From Mycoplasma miroungigenitalium (GTDB taxonomy: Bacteria; Bacillota_I; Bacilli_A; Mycoplasmatales; Metamycoplasmataceae): DNA of 64,000 bases. The notes under the pieces are model-generated. The model searched no databases, had not been told where the DNA came from, and saw only the letters and a list, made by a program, of their open reading frames with translations. The DNA is taken from NCBI RefSeq assembly GCF_013008635.1, contig NZ_CP053096.1, forward strand, positions 496,001 through 560,000, written 5' to 3'. A program made the position numbers and the translations under genes. Shown here in pieces: positions 30,740 to 40,807 of this stretch (position 1 is the first letter of the stretch; every line of letters begins with the position of its first letter).

Positions 30740-31126
30740 GTGAGTTTGATAACAGGCTTTATTATATGGATTTTACATACCATATCAGCGAGCGCTGAAC
30801 GGATATACATGGTAGTCCCAAATATTCAAGACTTGGGGTTAATAGACAAGTTAAAAGAATTAGATATCTACTCGTTTTTCGACACTATGACTAAGACAGA
30901 AAAGTCGATAACGTACATAGTAATGGCAGTCGAAATAGCTATTGAGTTTTATGTGTTTATTAATTGACTGCCAAAGTTTTTATCAGCACGTTTCGCTGCC
31001 ATGAGAAACAAAAGCAAAAACGACGTTGAGGTTTGAAAAGCGATACAGACCAAAATCGACAACAATTTAGAATTAAGTCGAAGAGAACAAAAACTTTATA
31101 AAAAGTTAATGAAAGGAAAAGAATAA
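30740..31126 (+). CDS. Small membrane protein, possible holin-like
   Basis: About 126-128 aa. There is no ATG near the start; GTG 30740 lies inside the GGGAGG ribosome-binding site, so TTG 30746 with 5-nt spacing is more likely. An amphipathic/hydrophobic N-terminus (LITGFIIWILHTISASA) is followed by a soluble stretch and a clear TM at about 54-78 (SITYIVMAVEIAIEFYVFIN), then a highly basic tail (NKSKNDVEVWKAIQTK...LYKKLMKGKE). Size and charge distribution recall holins, but nothing proves it. First of four membrane or surface genes at the end of the late operon. Confidence 0.6.
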
Positions 31127-31127
31127 C

Positions 31128-31382
31128 ATGAAATTTAAAAAATTAATTATGACTGGAAGCGCAATAACTTCATTATCAGCTGTGCCATTATTAAGTGCAG
31201 CCTGTTCTCCTAAAAAAGGAGCTGATTATTTAAAGAAAAAATATCAGGAACATAAAAAGAAAAAAGAAGCTAAAGAAGCTAAAGAAGCTAAAGAAGCACA
31301 AAAACAAACAGAGCAAAAAACTGCTAAACCTGAAACTCAACCAGAAGACAAAAAAGTTGAACCTAATAAAGAAGTTAAGTAG
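31128..31382 (+). CDS. Phage-encoded lipoprotein
   Basis: 84 aa. Signal peptide with basic start (MKFKKLIMTGSAITSLSA), lipobox LLSAAC (Cys ~26), then a mature part that is nearly all Lys, Glu and Ala. It includes a tandem KEA repeat encoded by a 9-bp unit (31263-31298). It would be anchored in the host membrane facing outward. Phage-borne lipoproteins are known to act in superinfection exclusion or antigenic change; here neither is shown. A one-base gap (TAA C ATG) separates it from the gene before. Confidence 0.8.
   Translation: MKFKKLIMTGSAITSLSAVPLLSAACSPKKGADYLKKKYQEHKKKKEAKEAKEAKEAQKQTEQKTAKPETQPEDKKVEPNKEVK
31263..31298 (+). repeat. Tandem 9-bp repeat AAAGAAGCT (x4, last imperfect)
   Basis: Three identical copies and a fourth with a one-base change encode KEAKEAKEAKEA in the phage lipoprotein. 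Because the unit is a multiple of three, copy changes would alter length but not frame. Confidence 0.85.
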
Positions 31383-31387
31383 TTAAT

Positions 31388-31963
31388 ATGCATATTTGGA
31401 TTGAAAGACTTAGCAATAAGTGGAAGGCTATATTAATAGTTATCAGTATCTTAACTATGGTCGCGTCGCTTTGTTTATTAATTGCTGCCTTAGCGGATGA
31501 TGGTTACAATAAATTCGCAAAAGTGTTTTTTATAGTCGACACAATTGAAGTTAAAGACGACCGCTGAAAAGACTTCTTAAAATACGCTCAAGAGCAAAAG
31601 ATAGCAACTGAACATATTGAAAAACTTCGGGAAATTTTTGGTGACAGATACACAATTGAAACAGAACGCTTAAATGTCATAGGATTTACATTTTTTAATA
31701 TAAGTATGATTTTATTAATAGTTATTAACCTAGACATTTTAAGTGCATCAATGTTTATAACCATCAGGTTAGCAGAGAATTCGGTAGACAGACTAAGACG
31801 TGAGAATTTAATTGACCAACAAGCATACTCAAAAATTAGTGAGATATTAGCAATTCAACACGCTAACAACATTAAAGCAAAGAACGCTAAAATTGATAAA
31901 AGTTTATTAAGTCAAAGAATTCAAGAATTGGAAAGCGAGCAAGTAATTAATGAAGAGGAATAA
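31388..31963 (+). CDS. Two-TM membrane protein, unknown (phage)
   Basis: 191 aa. TM1 at about 13-36 (KAILIVISILTMVASLCLLI), an outside segment of ~60 residues with charged coiled-coil tendency (KYAQEQKIATEHIEKLREIF), TM2 at about 98-123 (FFNISMILLIVINLDILSAS), then a cytosolic helical tail. It overlaps the next gene by 14 nt and belongs to the post-fibre membrane cassette. No family is recognised. Confidence 0.65.
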
Positions 31964-32564
31964 AGACACATCGCATTTGGATAAGTATATTTTGGAGCAT
32001 AAAAAACTCAAAAGGACGCACAAGAAAATTTTAGTGTTTGTGTTCTCATTGCTGGTTATGATTGTAATTAGTTTGATTATTCTGTTCTTTCCATTTAAAG
32101 ATGGGTCAACAATTGAAATCATAATCGAAGAATTTTATTCGAAGCAGTGAAACTCGAAAACCATAACTCAGTTAATTATTTCATTTATTGCGTGAATAAT
32201 TGTGATTTGAAAAATGGCGTTAGTAATTATGGAAACTATTCTATATAAGAAGCGAAAAAATCTATTCCAGAAAGAATTAAGCGAAAAAGGCGAATTAGAT
32301 ATTTTTCAAAAACGAAGTGGAATTTTTCAGATTTTCAAAAAAGACGCTCCCGAATTTGTTGACTATACATTGAAATTGTTAATTAATTCATTTATCGAGA
32401 CAGCTCAACCACTTAGTGCTAACGCAACCTTATTAATTCGTGACATTTTAGAGTCAGCTGAGTTAAAACGCAAAGAGAAAATCGAAAAAATTAGGGAAAT
32501 AGTTGAAAAAGAAGGTCATAAGGTCAACGACCCGAAAATTGTTAAAGCTTTCAGAGAAATATAA
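31950..32564 (+). CDS. Two-TM membrane protein, unknown (phage)
   Basis: 204 aa with UGA Trp codons. Basic N-terminus (KLKRTHKKI), TM1 at about 24-47 (LVFVFSLLVMIVISLIILFF), a short loop, TM2 at about 75-97 (ITQLIISFIAWIIVIWKMAL), and a C-terminal cytosolic helical domain with FVDYTLKLLINSFIETAQPL and a charged end. Last gene of the late operon; its stop precedes the terminators at 32579 and 32626. It is similar in layout to its neighbour, suggesting a paired function. No family is recognised. Confidence 0.65.
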
Positions 32565-32625
32565 TTAAGTCGATGGTTAATAGCTTCGGCTTTTTTATTA
32601 AGTTAAATGCTTCAAGCGCATAAAA

Positions 32626-32655
32626 AAAACAAGTCTATATAAGCACAAACTTGTT
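32626..32655. terminator. Bidirectional terminator between late and early operons
   Basis: AACAAGT / ACTTGTT stem (32628-32634 with 32649-32655) with a 14-nt loop and an A-run on the left, giving a T-run in the minus direction. It ends the minus-strand early operon after metK. A weaker AGC-ttc-GGCT hairpin with T-run at about 32581-32597 may end the plus-strand late operon. Confidence 0.6.
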
Positions 32656-32662
32656 AATATTT

Positions 32663-33823
32663 TTAAAATTTATCGGCGACGAATTCTTTAATTTTTTCAA
32701 CTTTGTCCGTTTGCTCTCATGGAGCGTGTGGTTGGAAGTGACCATAGACGCTAAAGTCAGCATATTTTACATTACTAAAACGCAGTCAATTTACTATGTT
32801 ATTAGTTGAGAAGTTGAAAAAGCGCTTAATTACATGATGAATTACTGAATTTGATACGTGGTTAGTTCCAAATGTTTCAAACGTGTAAGCAGTGATGTCC
32901 TCAACTCCAATCACATAATTAACTTGAATTTCGAACTTATCAGCAAGTCCGGCCGCGACTATATTTTTAGCAACATAACGAGCATAATAAGCACCACTTC
33001 TATCGACTTTAGTTAAGTCTTTACCACTAAACGCTCCGCCTCCATGACGAGCGTGTCCACCGTAAGTGTCTACTATAATTTTGCGACCTGTTAAACCAGT
33101 ATCAGCAAAGGAACCGCCGACATAGAACGCTCCCGTTGGATTAATTAATAGTTCGAAGTCGTCAGTTGTTGATACGCTGAAGTATTCTAAAGCTGGTTTT
33201 AGTGCATATTCAATTATTAAATTCTTTAATGTCTCATTTTCAACTTCTTTAATTGTTTGAACGCTAACAACTACTTGAGCTATTTTTTGTTCGCCGGTTT
33301 TCTTGTTTATTTGAACCGTGGTTTGCGACTTAGCATCATACTTAATTCAATGCTTGAAGTTGCTTCTTAGTTTAATTTGTTCCAGTCCTTTAAGTAGATA
33401 GTGAGAGAATTGTGAAGTTAGCGGTAATAAGTCGCTTGTTTCACTACAAGCATAACCAAACATAATCCCTTGGTCACTCGCCTTAATTACGTCGGTTGAA
33501 TTGCTTTGTACGCCTTGGGCTATATTTGGCGATTGCGTGTTCGTATTTACTAAAATAGTAAAGTCATTTTCGTTATATTCTAAAGATTTTAAGACGTTTC
33601 AAGCAATTGCTCGATAATCGACTTTAGCTCTGGTTGTGATTTCACCACCGATAATAATTAAGTGGTTACAAGCAAAGACTTCAACCGCAACACGTGCAAA
33701 TTTGTCTTGCTCTAGAATTGCGTCCATAATTGAATCGCTTATCGTGTCGCACATTTTATCAGGATGTCCTTTTCAGACGCTTTCCGAAGTAAAATAAGTA
33801 TATTTAGTTGTATTAATTTTCAT
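32663..33823 (-). CDS. metK: S-adenosylmethionine synthetase, phage-borne
   Basis: 386 aa, full length. Makes SAM from methionine and ATP. Contains [20 protein letters not shown] near the start, [15 protein letters not shown], and the P-loop-like [20 protein letters not shown], all with catalytic residues in place. The canonical histidine of the GHPDK loop is present. It overlaps the upstream phage gene by 11 nt and is the last gene of the phage early minus operon, so it is phage cargo rather than a host gene. It probably feeds the phage adenine methyltransferase at 38939-39976. Many UGA Trp codons and GAC/GTC-rich codons resemble phage neighbours. Confidence 0.95.
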
Positions 33824-34112
33824 GTTTCTCCATTTCTTTATTAATGTGAGCGAATCAGTTTTTTAAGTTTTCTAATAAGGCTAAATCTAGTTGTTTAGTT
33901 GTAAAACTAACTCCGCTAGGTCAGATAATTTTTTTAATGTTTGTTTTATTGAATGAATACACAACGCCGTTATTTAGGTTAATTATTGCGACTTTAAAGT
34001 GATGGTAGTCAATAGTTAAAAAACCATCATAAACATTATTATCGCAGTCAACTAGTTTTACTCGGCTGTTGCAAATTTCTTGAATTTTAATCTGCATGTT
34101 TTTCGATTTCAT
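33813..34112 (-). CDS. Small phage protein, unknown
   Basis: 99 aa from ATG 34110-34112; ATGs at 34121 and 34097 are equally possible because no ribosome-binding site decides. A beta-rich body (VKLVDCDNNVYDGFLTIDYH; FKVAIINLNNGVVYSFNKT) looks like a small Sm/SH3-like barrel. A helical end follows (QLDLALLENLKNWFAHINKE). It overlaps metK by 11 nt, the main evidence that metK belongs to the phage operon. No family is assigned. Confidence 0.6.
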
Positions 34113-34542
34113 TTCCGTCATACACACGCCAGTTTTTGACTTTATTTTTTAATTTGTGAGCGGGCGTATCAAAATAATTAAGTTGATATGTTCTCATTTT
34201 TGATTTTATTTCTTTAATGTTTTTAACTTGATCGTATTTATAAATTATTCAGTTATGTAATCCATAGTCGTCTTTATAAAGTTTTTTATATTTTTTAATC
34301 TTTGAAACTGGATAAATAACTTCAAAAGTTTCGGTATCTACAATATCAAGATTATCAAGATTACTCAAAATTGACTGAACTAATTTAAACGTCAATTTAT
34401 TAGATATTTGTTGAGAGTTAAAAAACTCAGGATTAGAATAAAGTTCGTGAACAAAAGCAACATTCGGACGTTTAATTCTATAACGCAATCAGGTTCAAAA
34501 GTCTAAGTCGCGATAGTTTAACTCAGTTATTTTTTCGTTCAT
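34087..34542 (-). CDS. Hypothetical phage protein
   Basis: 151 aa; UGA Trp codons at the N-terminus (FWTWLRYR) mean the true start is ATG 34542, not the internal Met at 34488. Mostly helical and charged (SNKLTFKLVQSILSNLDNLD; YPVSKIKKYKKLYKDDYGLH) with a basic C-terminus. It overlaps the gene before by 16 nt and the gene after by 26 nt. No recognised domain. Confidence 0.6.
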
Positions 34543-34871
34543 TTTTGTTTTAGTGAACTAAGTCAGTGATAAGTGTCTAAACTTTCAATACTTCAATGTT
34601 GAGTGTATTTTTCAAGAGTTCGAATGTCTAAACTCTCACCTTTAATATATGTTATTAATGCTTGTAATAGTTCAACTTCTATTCAGTCAATTGAGTTAAA
34701 AGTGCACTCAATATTTCACTGCTTATTATTAGGTAATTCTAAAACTAACACTTCCCTATCAGTCCTTATAACGTAGTCAACTTTAATGTTGTGGCGTTTG
34801 AGAATTTTAGAATTAGAAATTAGGTCTAAAACTTGTTGACGTTTTTGTTTTAAATATTGATTTTTATCCAT
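34527..34871 (-). CDS. Hypothetical phage protein
   Basis: 114 aa with five UGA Trp codons. Helix at the start (KNQYLKQKRQQVLDLISNSK), a beta pair (VDYVIRTDREVLVLELPNNK), and a helical, Trp-rich second half (WNIECTFNSIDWIEVELLQA). AAGGAG precedes ATG 34869-34871. Lies directly after the primase-helicase gene in the early operon. No family is assigned. Confidence 0.6.
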
Positions 34872-34882
34872 TTTATTTCTCC

Positions 34883-36901
34883 TTAAAATTTAACAATTAG
34901 TTTTTGAAAAGTATCGAATACTCCATCATTTTTCTTTATTTTTCGAGTCGTAAGTTTTAATGGTTTAAAAAACAGCAACACTTCTTCCCTGAATTTTGTA
35001 AGTGAGTAAGCTTTATAAGAAAACTCAAGGCAAAAACGCTTATATTCATTATATTTTTCAACAACTGTTTTATTGATAAATGACTGACCTTCTCTTATTT
35101 CATCATCGGTATAAAGCGGGTCATTTAATATAAACACATTGACGTTGTTATTTGAATCTGCGTAATCAATAAGCAACTTATTAATAGCGTCGCTTTTAGT
35201 AAATTTACCGCTTTCAGTTAAGTTTTTAAGTGCGTCAATTGCTAATAAGAATAATGAGTTAGCATTTACTGGCGTAAGTAATTTCTCTTTAATTTTAGGG
35301 TCTAAATTACCACGTTCTTGCGTAAATTCGTTATCGAACGGTACGATGATAAAACGTCTAAAAAATCCATTTGACTTATCTTGAGTTGCTGGTAATTTAT
35401 TAGTCGCAAATATCAACTTAGCTTTATTTTTGAATGCGAAGCGGTCTTTACCTTTAAATTCAGCACTTACATAATCACCAGTCACAAGCTTTTTAAAAGT
35501 TGATGGTTCAGAGATGTAATCAGTTGAAATGTCAGCACCGATGTTAACCATTTTGTCTAAAAGTGCACTTGTTGCGAAGCGTCTGCCTAACTCTTCAAAA
35601 CCTAAATAACTCACGTTTTTAGTTCCAAAAAAATAACTTAATAAGTCAAAAAATGTACTCTTACCATTTGACGCTGTTTGACCATATAACAATAGACTTT
35701 TTTGGAAATTTGTATGTGAAGTCATTGAGTAACCAATAAATTCTAACAGCAACTGAACGTGTCTTAAGTTACCACTACAAATATCGCTTAAAAAGTTTTT
35801 AACAGTCTTAAGTTTTTGTTCTGTCTTATATCTAGGGTCGTAAGTAACATTGATTTTGTTAATAACAAACAAGTTTGAGTCTACTGGGATGCGACGGAAG
35901 CGAGATAAGTCATAATAACAATTTTGTAATGCGACTACATTTGGCTCGATATCTTTCATCGGTATTTTTGGACTGATTTTAATTTGATTTAATATCTCTT
36001 TAATATTTAAAAGTTTAGTCTTTGGTATTAGTGACTTAATTACACGCATAATATCGTTATCTTGCATTAATTTATAAATCGATTCGACTTCACTATAAAA
36101 GAACAAGTTGCCACCATATCTTACAATTTTAAATTCAGCAATAATATAGTCGATAACATTGAATATTTGAAGTTTGCCGTCAGCGTCGTAGAAGCCTTGT
36201 TTTGTTTGTTCGAAAAACGTATGACTTCTCGAGAATATGCCCTCAATTTCAGCAGCATCTAATGGACTAGCAAATAATAAGGAGTTAATTACATTAATTA
36301 AGTTATAAGCCTTTTGTTTGCTTCAGTAGGCGTTTGCTAAAGTCGCAATGCGACGGAATAAGTTATCATGTCTAGAGCCTTCCAGTAATCCAACTGGGCA
36401 CTCTAAATCTTGAAATGCTTGTAAACTTATTGGACTTAGTTCAGTTGGTAATTTGTCGACAGCTTTATAAAATCTTATTCAATCTCTGAATTTTCCGTCT
36501 TTTTTAATAACAACATAAGCATTGCGACCACTTGCTTTGATATCAGCTCTAATTCCGACTGGTAAAACAATATTGACGTAATTTTTAATGTCGGCCGACT
36601 TTTTAAATCAGAAGTGATAGCCTCGAGTTGTCTTCATAACATTACACTGTCAACCGTAGTAATCTATAACTTCTAAAAGCTTTTCGCCAGCCGATGCGTT
36701 GTCTTTACTGTCGACGTCGATAACTACTCACTCGTCCTCTAAATACAGACCTAAATTATTCTCACTAACGACGTCCTCAAGTCTGCTTCGGTCGGTCGCG
36801 TCTTTAAATGATTTGACGGGTTGCTTGTCGCTATTTACAACTATAAAACTTGAATTTTCTAAAAAGTTATTAAATGCTTTTTTATCGATGTGTTTTTCCA
36901 T
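34883..36901 (-). CDS. Primase-polymerase/D5-like SF3 helicase
   Basis: 672 aa, the phage replication initiator. The N-terminal domain has the archaeo-eukaryotic primase pattern: VVIDVDSKD (residues ~59-67, metal Asp62 and Asp64) and KTTRGYHFWFK (His96). The C-terminal part is a D5/P4-type superfamily-3 helicase with Walker A LYGQTASNGKST (~407-417), Walker B near MVNIGADIS, sensor region LIFATNKLPATQDKSNGFF and Arg finger FRRFIIVPFD. It both primes and unwinds in related phages. UGA Trp codons abound. It starts 9 nt after the DNA polymerase stop. Confidence 0.92.
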
Positions 36902-36910
36902 TTTAACTCC

Positions 36911-38929
36911 TTATTTTTTTGAAAAATAGCAAACTTTGCAAACTTCTAACTCGTCGTCATAAATAGTTCGAACGACTAACTCATTCTCTAATGAGGTTCC
37001 ACAAAGAGCGCAGTCATAACTTTCGCCTGGGTATAACACTTGCATTTTTTCACCGGTTTGCGGACTGTTTTCAAACATACGGATTCGCTCTCAAGCGAGC
37101 TGTTCATAATAATCTAAATCCAAGTCTAATGTTTTAACATCTAGCCCTAAAACTTTGTGATTATAGATAGTGCTATGCTCTGAACTTAAAGCTACTTTGT
37201 CTTTTTTTCATTCCCCATTTTCTTTTTGAAATGCTTTAAATACTGGATTGCCGTGTTTTGTGTAAAAGATTCGAAATACTTTATGGTCGTCAATTATTTG
37301 GTTGTTTGTAATTACGTGAGTGTATGCTCCTTTTATGTCGAATATAAACTGAAAACACACAGCATCGCTTTCTGCATCAATTGTTTGACGAGGCGGTATT
37401 TTATTAACAAAGTAGTGATAGACAGCTTTATCTAGAACAGTCAAGTTATTGTTAGCACTACCTCTTACTGTATTAAATTCGGGATTGTGATATTGTTGCT
37501 TTCAGTATTTGACCATTGAACCTTTAGTTTTATTTCGGTCGGGGTTTTTTGAGTCGACTAAAATGTAATTATTAACGTCTTTTTGGTATAACATATCAAA
37601 GCAATCAGTTTCTAAAGTCATCAAGGTTATTTTTTCTCAAGCTGACGCTATTTTTTCAGCTTTTAAGCGTTGAGCTTCAGTCTCATATGCATACATTACA
37701 CCATCGGTATTAACTTGTAAAATTTCAACGTGTTCACTTAATTTAACAGATAAAAAGAACATTATTAACTCGCCAGTTAAACACACAGCCATTCTTTGTC
37801 GAGGGTCTCATAAGTCGTTAAACTTGTACTCCATCGCACCAAAAGGTCTAACAACTAACTCTTTCAAATAATTTGACTTTATCATTTCCTTTGCTTTTTT
37901 AGCTTCTTTACGCTCGGCGATGAATTTCATAATTAACTTACTCATATTCTTACTAGCTCGAGAGCCGTAATTGTAAAGTCCGATTAAATGTGGGTAGTTA
38001 TTCACAATATCTTTGTTGACTATGTTGACAGGAGCGTCTATTATTATATTTTTGGCCGCATGAAGTCCACCTGATTTAAACGAATAAGTTAGTCCTTTGT
38101 GTTCTATATTGAAGTCAACTTGATTACGTTGATAATGCTCGTGAAATTCAGTATAAAAGGTCATATTTTCAAGTTTTTTAATTAGTCATAAATATTGAGG
38201 TAATGCTCGTTGATATAGTTGTCTGACGTTGTCGGGAGCTTTGTAGTCATAACTTTTATAACGAGGCACCAAAGTTTTATCAGCTTCAAAAATTCGAGCA
38301 GTGATTTGAGCCATTGTCTTTGATAACATCCGACTTTCAAGTCTATTGTCGACAATCATTTGCTGTTTAATAACAAACTGGTCAATAAACTTAATAAACA
38401 AATATAGAGTTGACTTTACGTCACTAATGCAATAATTAACAACTCCGTCAATTTGCTCTTGAGTTAGGTCACTTGTATAGCTAAAATGCACTGGACTTTC
38501 GACAATACTAAGGCCTAAAAAACCTTGATATTTCTTTAGTCCGATTCGACCTGTTCCCAACATTTGCATTAAGTCAAAACTAAAAAACGGCAATTTTGGA
38601 GCTAGTTTCAGTTTTTCAAATTCTCAAGGTTTTGCTCGTTTATTGATAATTCAGTCGTTTAGTTCATAACCAGAATTTCCAGCAATCAATTCTCGTAAGA
38701 TGAAATCGTCATAATTCACGTTATTGTAACCACCAACAAATTTACCTTTTAGTTTATTAAGCACAAATTCACGAAGTTTTAAATATTCACCTTTTTTAAA
38801 GACTTTAACGTCTCTAGTTTTAGCGTTTATGAATACAACACACCAGAATTTTTTAAATATTTCAATGTCGTAAATTCACGTGTCAAGTGGTAAGTTATTA
38901 ACTTTTTCAAGGTTTGAATTTGTGCTCAT
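36911..38929 (-). CDS. B-family-type DNA polymerase with 3'-5' exonuclease
   Basis: 672 aa. The exonuclease domain comes first: YDIEIF (Asp21/Glu23), GYNNVNYDDF (~67-76), YCISDVKS (Tyr166, Asp170). The polymerase part shows motif A as NKDIVNNYPHL (Asp307), motif B region VVRPFGAMEYKF, and motif C LQVNTDGVMYAY (Asp ~409), where the usual D-T-D is N-T-D. The end carries a four-cysteine zinc ribbon (CALC ... CKVC). No terminal-protein domain is seen. This lets the phage copy its genome independently of host PolC/DnaE. Adjacent primase-helicase and methyltransferase. Confidence 0.88.
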
Positions 38930-38938
38930 ATTTACTCC

Positions 38939-39976
38939 TTAATTTTTTGCTTTAATTATTAATCTGGGGAATTTTTGAACGCCATTCACAAATGCTCTTT
39001 TGTTGTGTTTTTTATCGTCGCAAATGCACTCAGATATGCAACATAATAATTCTCATTTTTCATTGAAATTATCATTGACTAAAGCTGAAATTGGTACACC
39101 ATAAAGTTGGTTTTTACCATAGATTTCGACAGCTAGATTTAAGTCATTGAAACGATCTATATTGATAATATCTGGGTAAAAGTCAAAAGTCGAAAATGAG
39201 ATATCATTTTTTTTCACACGCTTGCTTTTTAAAATTGATTTTAAACTAGTTATTCAAATACAGTTCGGTCCGCCTTTTACAACTTTTCCTAATTTCTCCC
39301 TTGTACTCCGAGCATCAACAAATACAGGCTTAACTGAAGTGTGACCTAAGAATCAATGTTTGTTTTTATAGTTTGTTAAAAATTTAAAACTTTTTATGAT
39401 TGTCTGAGGCGCTATTATCAAAAAGTCAAGTTTTAAGTCTGTTAACACGTTTAAAAAGAGACGCAATTTGGAGAAGGGAGGGTTAGTAATTACTAAGTCG
39501 CTTTTTAAAAATTCAGGATGTAATTTAGGGTCGTTGAAATCTCCATCACTCTCAACGCTATATTCAATATAAGCATCTAAGTTATTATCGTCTCCACCTT
39601 TATATTCATAAAATTTAGCATTTTTTAACTCGCCGAAAGTTAAACATGTCGCTCTCAAAGACTTTAATCCAAGACGTTCAAAATTTTTATGAAAATAAAC
39701 TCAAAACTGTGAATGTTTTAAACCTTCAACTAAGCCATCAAATAAGTCGAGTGGGTCGCATGGTAATAAAATACTCCGACCTCTAAAAGCGTCTTGTTTA
39801 GCTCAAAACTCCATTTCATTTTCGATTGGTTCAATGGTTGTATAAAACTCATCGTTTGCTTTTCTTTTTGCGTTTGTTAAAACAGTATGACCTTTTTGCT
39901 TTTTATTTTCAACTTCAAACTCTTTAATTAGTTCAGTTAATGTAATTACTTTTTTATTATTGATATTTTCAACCAT
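38939..39976 (-). CDS. Adenine-specific DNA methyltransferase, EcoRI type
   Basis: 345 aa. Residues ~40-50 read KRKANDEFYTTIEPIENEM, then SILLPCDPLDLFDG and KNFERLGLKSLRATCLTF, with the catalytic motif ITNPPFSKLRLF (NPPF ~165). This order is that of the M.EcoRI-like N6-adenine methyltransferase family. No matching restriction enzyme gene is seen nearby, so it is an orphan, probably protecting phage DNA from host restriction or replacing it. The start overlaps the upstream gene stop by 1 nt. The phage also carries metK, its methyl-donor synthetase. Confidence 0.88.
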
Positions 39977-40554
39977 TAAATTAAGTCGTCAAAACTAATT
40001 GATTCTGATTGTGTTTGTGCTTTAGTTATGTTTGGTTCAGCTGTGTCTAATTCAGTAACTCATTGATGTTTTTTAGTTTGTTTTACTGGTTCAACGCTTG
40101 CTTTATTAATCTTGTTAATATCTGTAATAGGACTTATTTCGCGATTTATGAACGCACGTCCATTTTCGTTCACTTTTTCGCTTCTTGAGATTTTTAAGTT
40201 GACCATTACGTCTCTTAAATCTAACAACGCAAGTACTAACTCTCTCTGGTTTGAAAATTGTAAATTGTGAGCTTCAAGCAATTCATAAAGAACTGATAAG
40301 TCCCATTTTCTTTTCTTTGCGTTTTTGTAATCTTCGTCGACAAAAAGCGTCTTAACTGTCGTTTTTCCGAATTCGCTCCCTGGGGTTACAATTTCTAAAT
40401 TAATGTCGATAACGTCGACTTTGTGAAGTGGATGAATTGTAATCGCAGCATTTGTAATCTTTGCTACATAGTTACCATCTGCAATTGGTTGAGTTGAGCT
40501 TTCACTAGCTTCTAGAGCTCTTTGCTCTCATGTTTTTGAAAAATTTATTGCCAT
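39976..40554 (-). CDS. ssDNA-binding-like phage replication protein (DUF669-like)
   Basis: 192 aa. N-terminal part (GNYVAKITNAAITIHPLHK; DVIDINLEIVTPGSEFGKT) has the strand pattern and the phrase of phage DUF669 proteins, which occupy the SSB position beside phage helicases. The rest is helical, followed by a low-complexity polar, acidic-ended tail (SISFDDLI), as in SSB tails. Role in covering single-stranded phage DNA is inferred from context and tail. It overlaps the methyltransferase start. Confidence 0.65.
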
Positions 40555-40555
40555 A

Positions 40556-40807
40556 TTAAATGACCTCGCTTTCTTGATTTGTAATTGATTTTACGGTTTT
40601 GAATCTTAGCCCGCTAAAGCCTGAAACCGGCACTGAGCTAGAGTATTCGCTTGAAGGTTGTAAGTTAACAACACCTTCGGGTTTTTCGATTTTATAAACA
40701 AATGCAGTCGCATTGAAGCGGTCTAAAGTTTTAGCTTCATAATCGAAATTGATTAGTCATCAATTGTTTGTTTCTTCATCGTGATAAATTTGATATTTAC
40801 ACACCAT
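40556..40807 (-). CDS. Small phage protein, unknown
   Basis: 83 aa. The N-terminus MVCKYQIYHDEETNNWWLIN contains two consecutive UGA Trp codons. Strand-rich, with LRFKTVKSIT near the end. Sits between the SNF2 helicase and the ssDNA-binding-like gene with 1-2 nt gaps. No domain recognised. Confidence 0.55.

Noticed and set aside
13666..32564. Search for an endolysin or peptidoglycan hydrolase
   Set aside because: No amidase, lysozyme or peptidase motif was found in any late gene, in line with a wall-less host.
32663..33823. metK as a host gene flanking or interrupting the element
   Set aside because: It is inside the element, overlaps a phage gene, and follows phage operon direction; a host copy elsewhere is expected but cannot be seen here.
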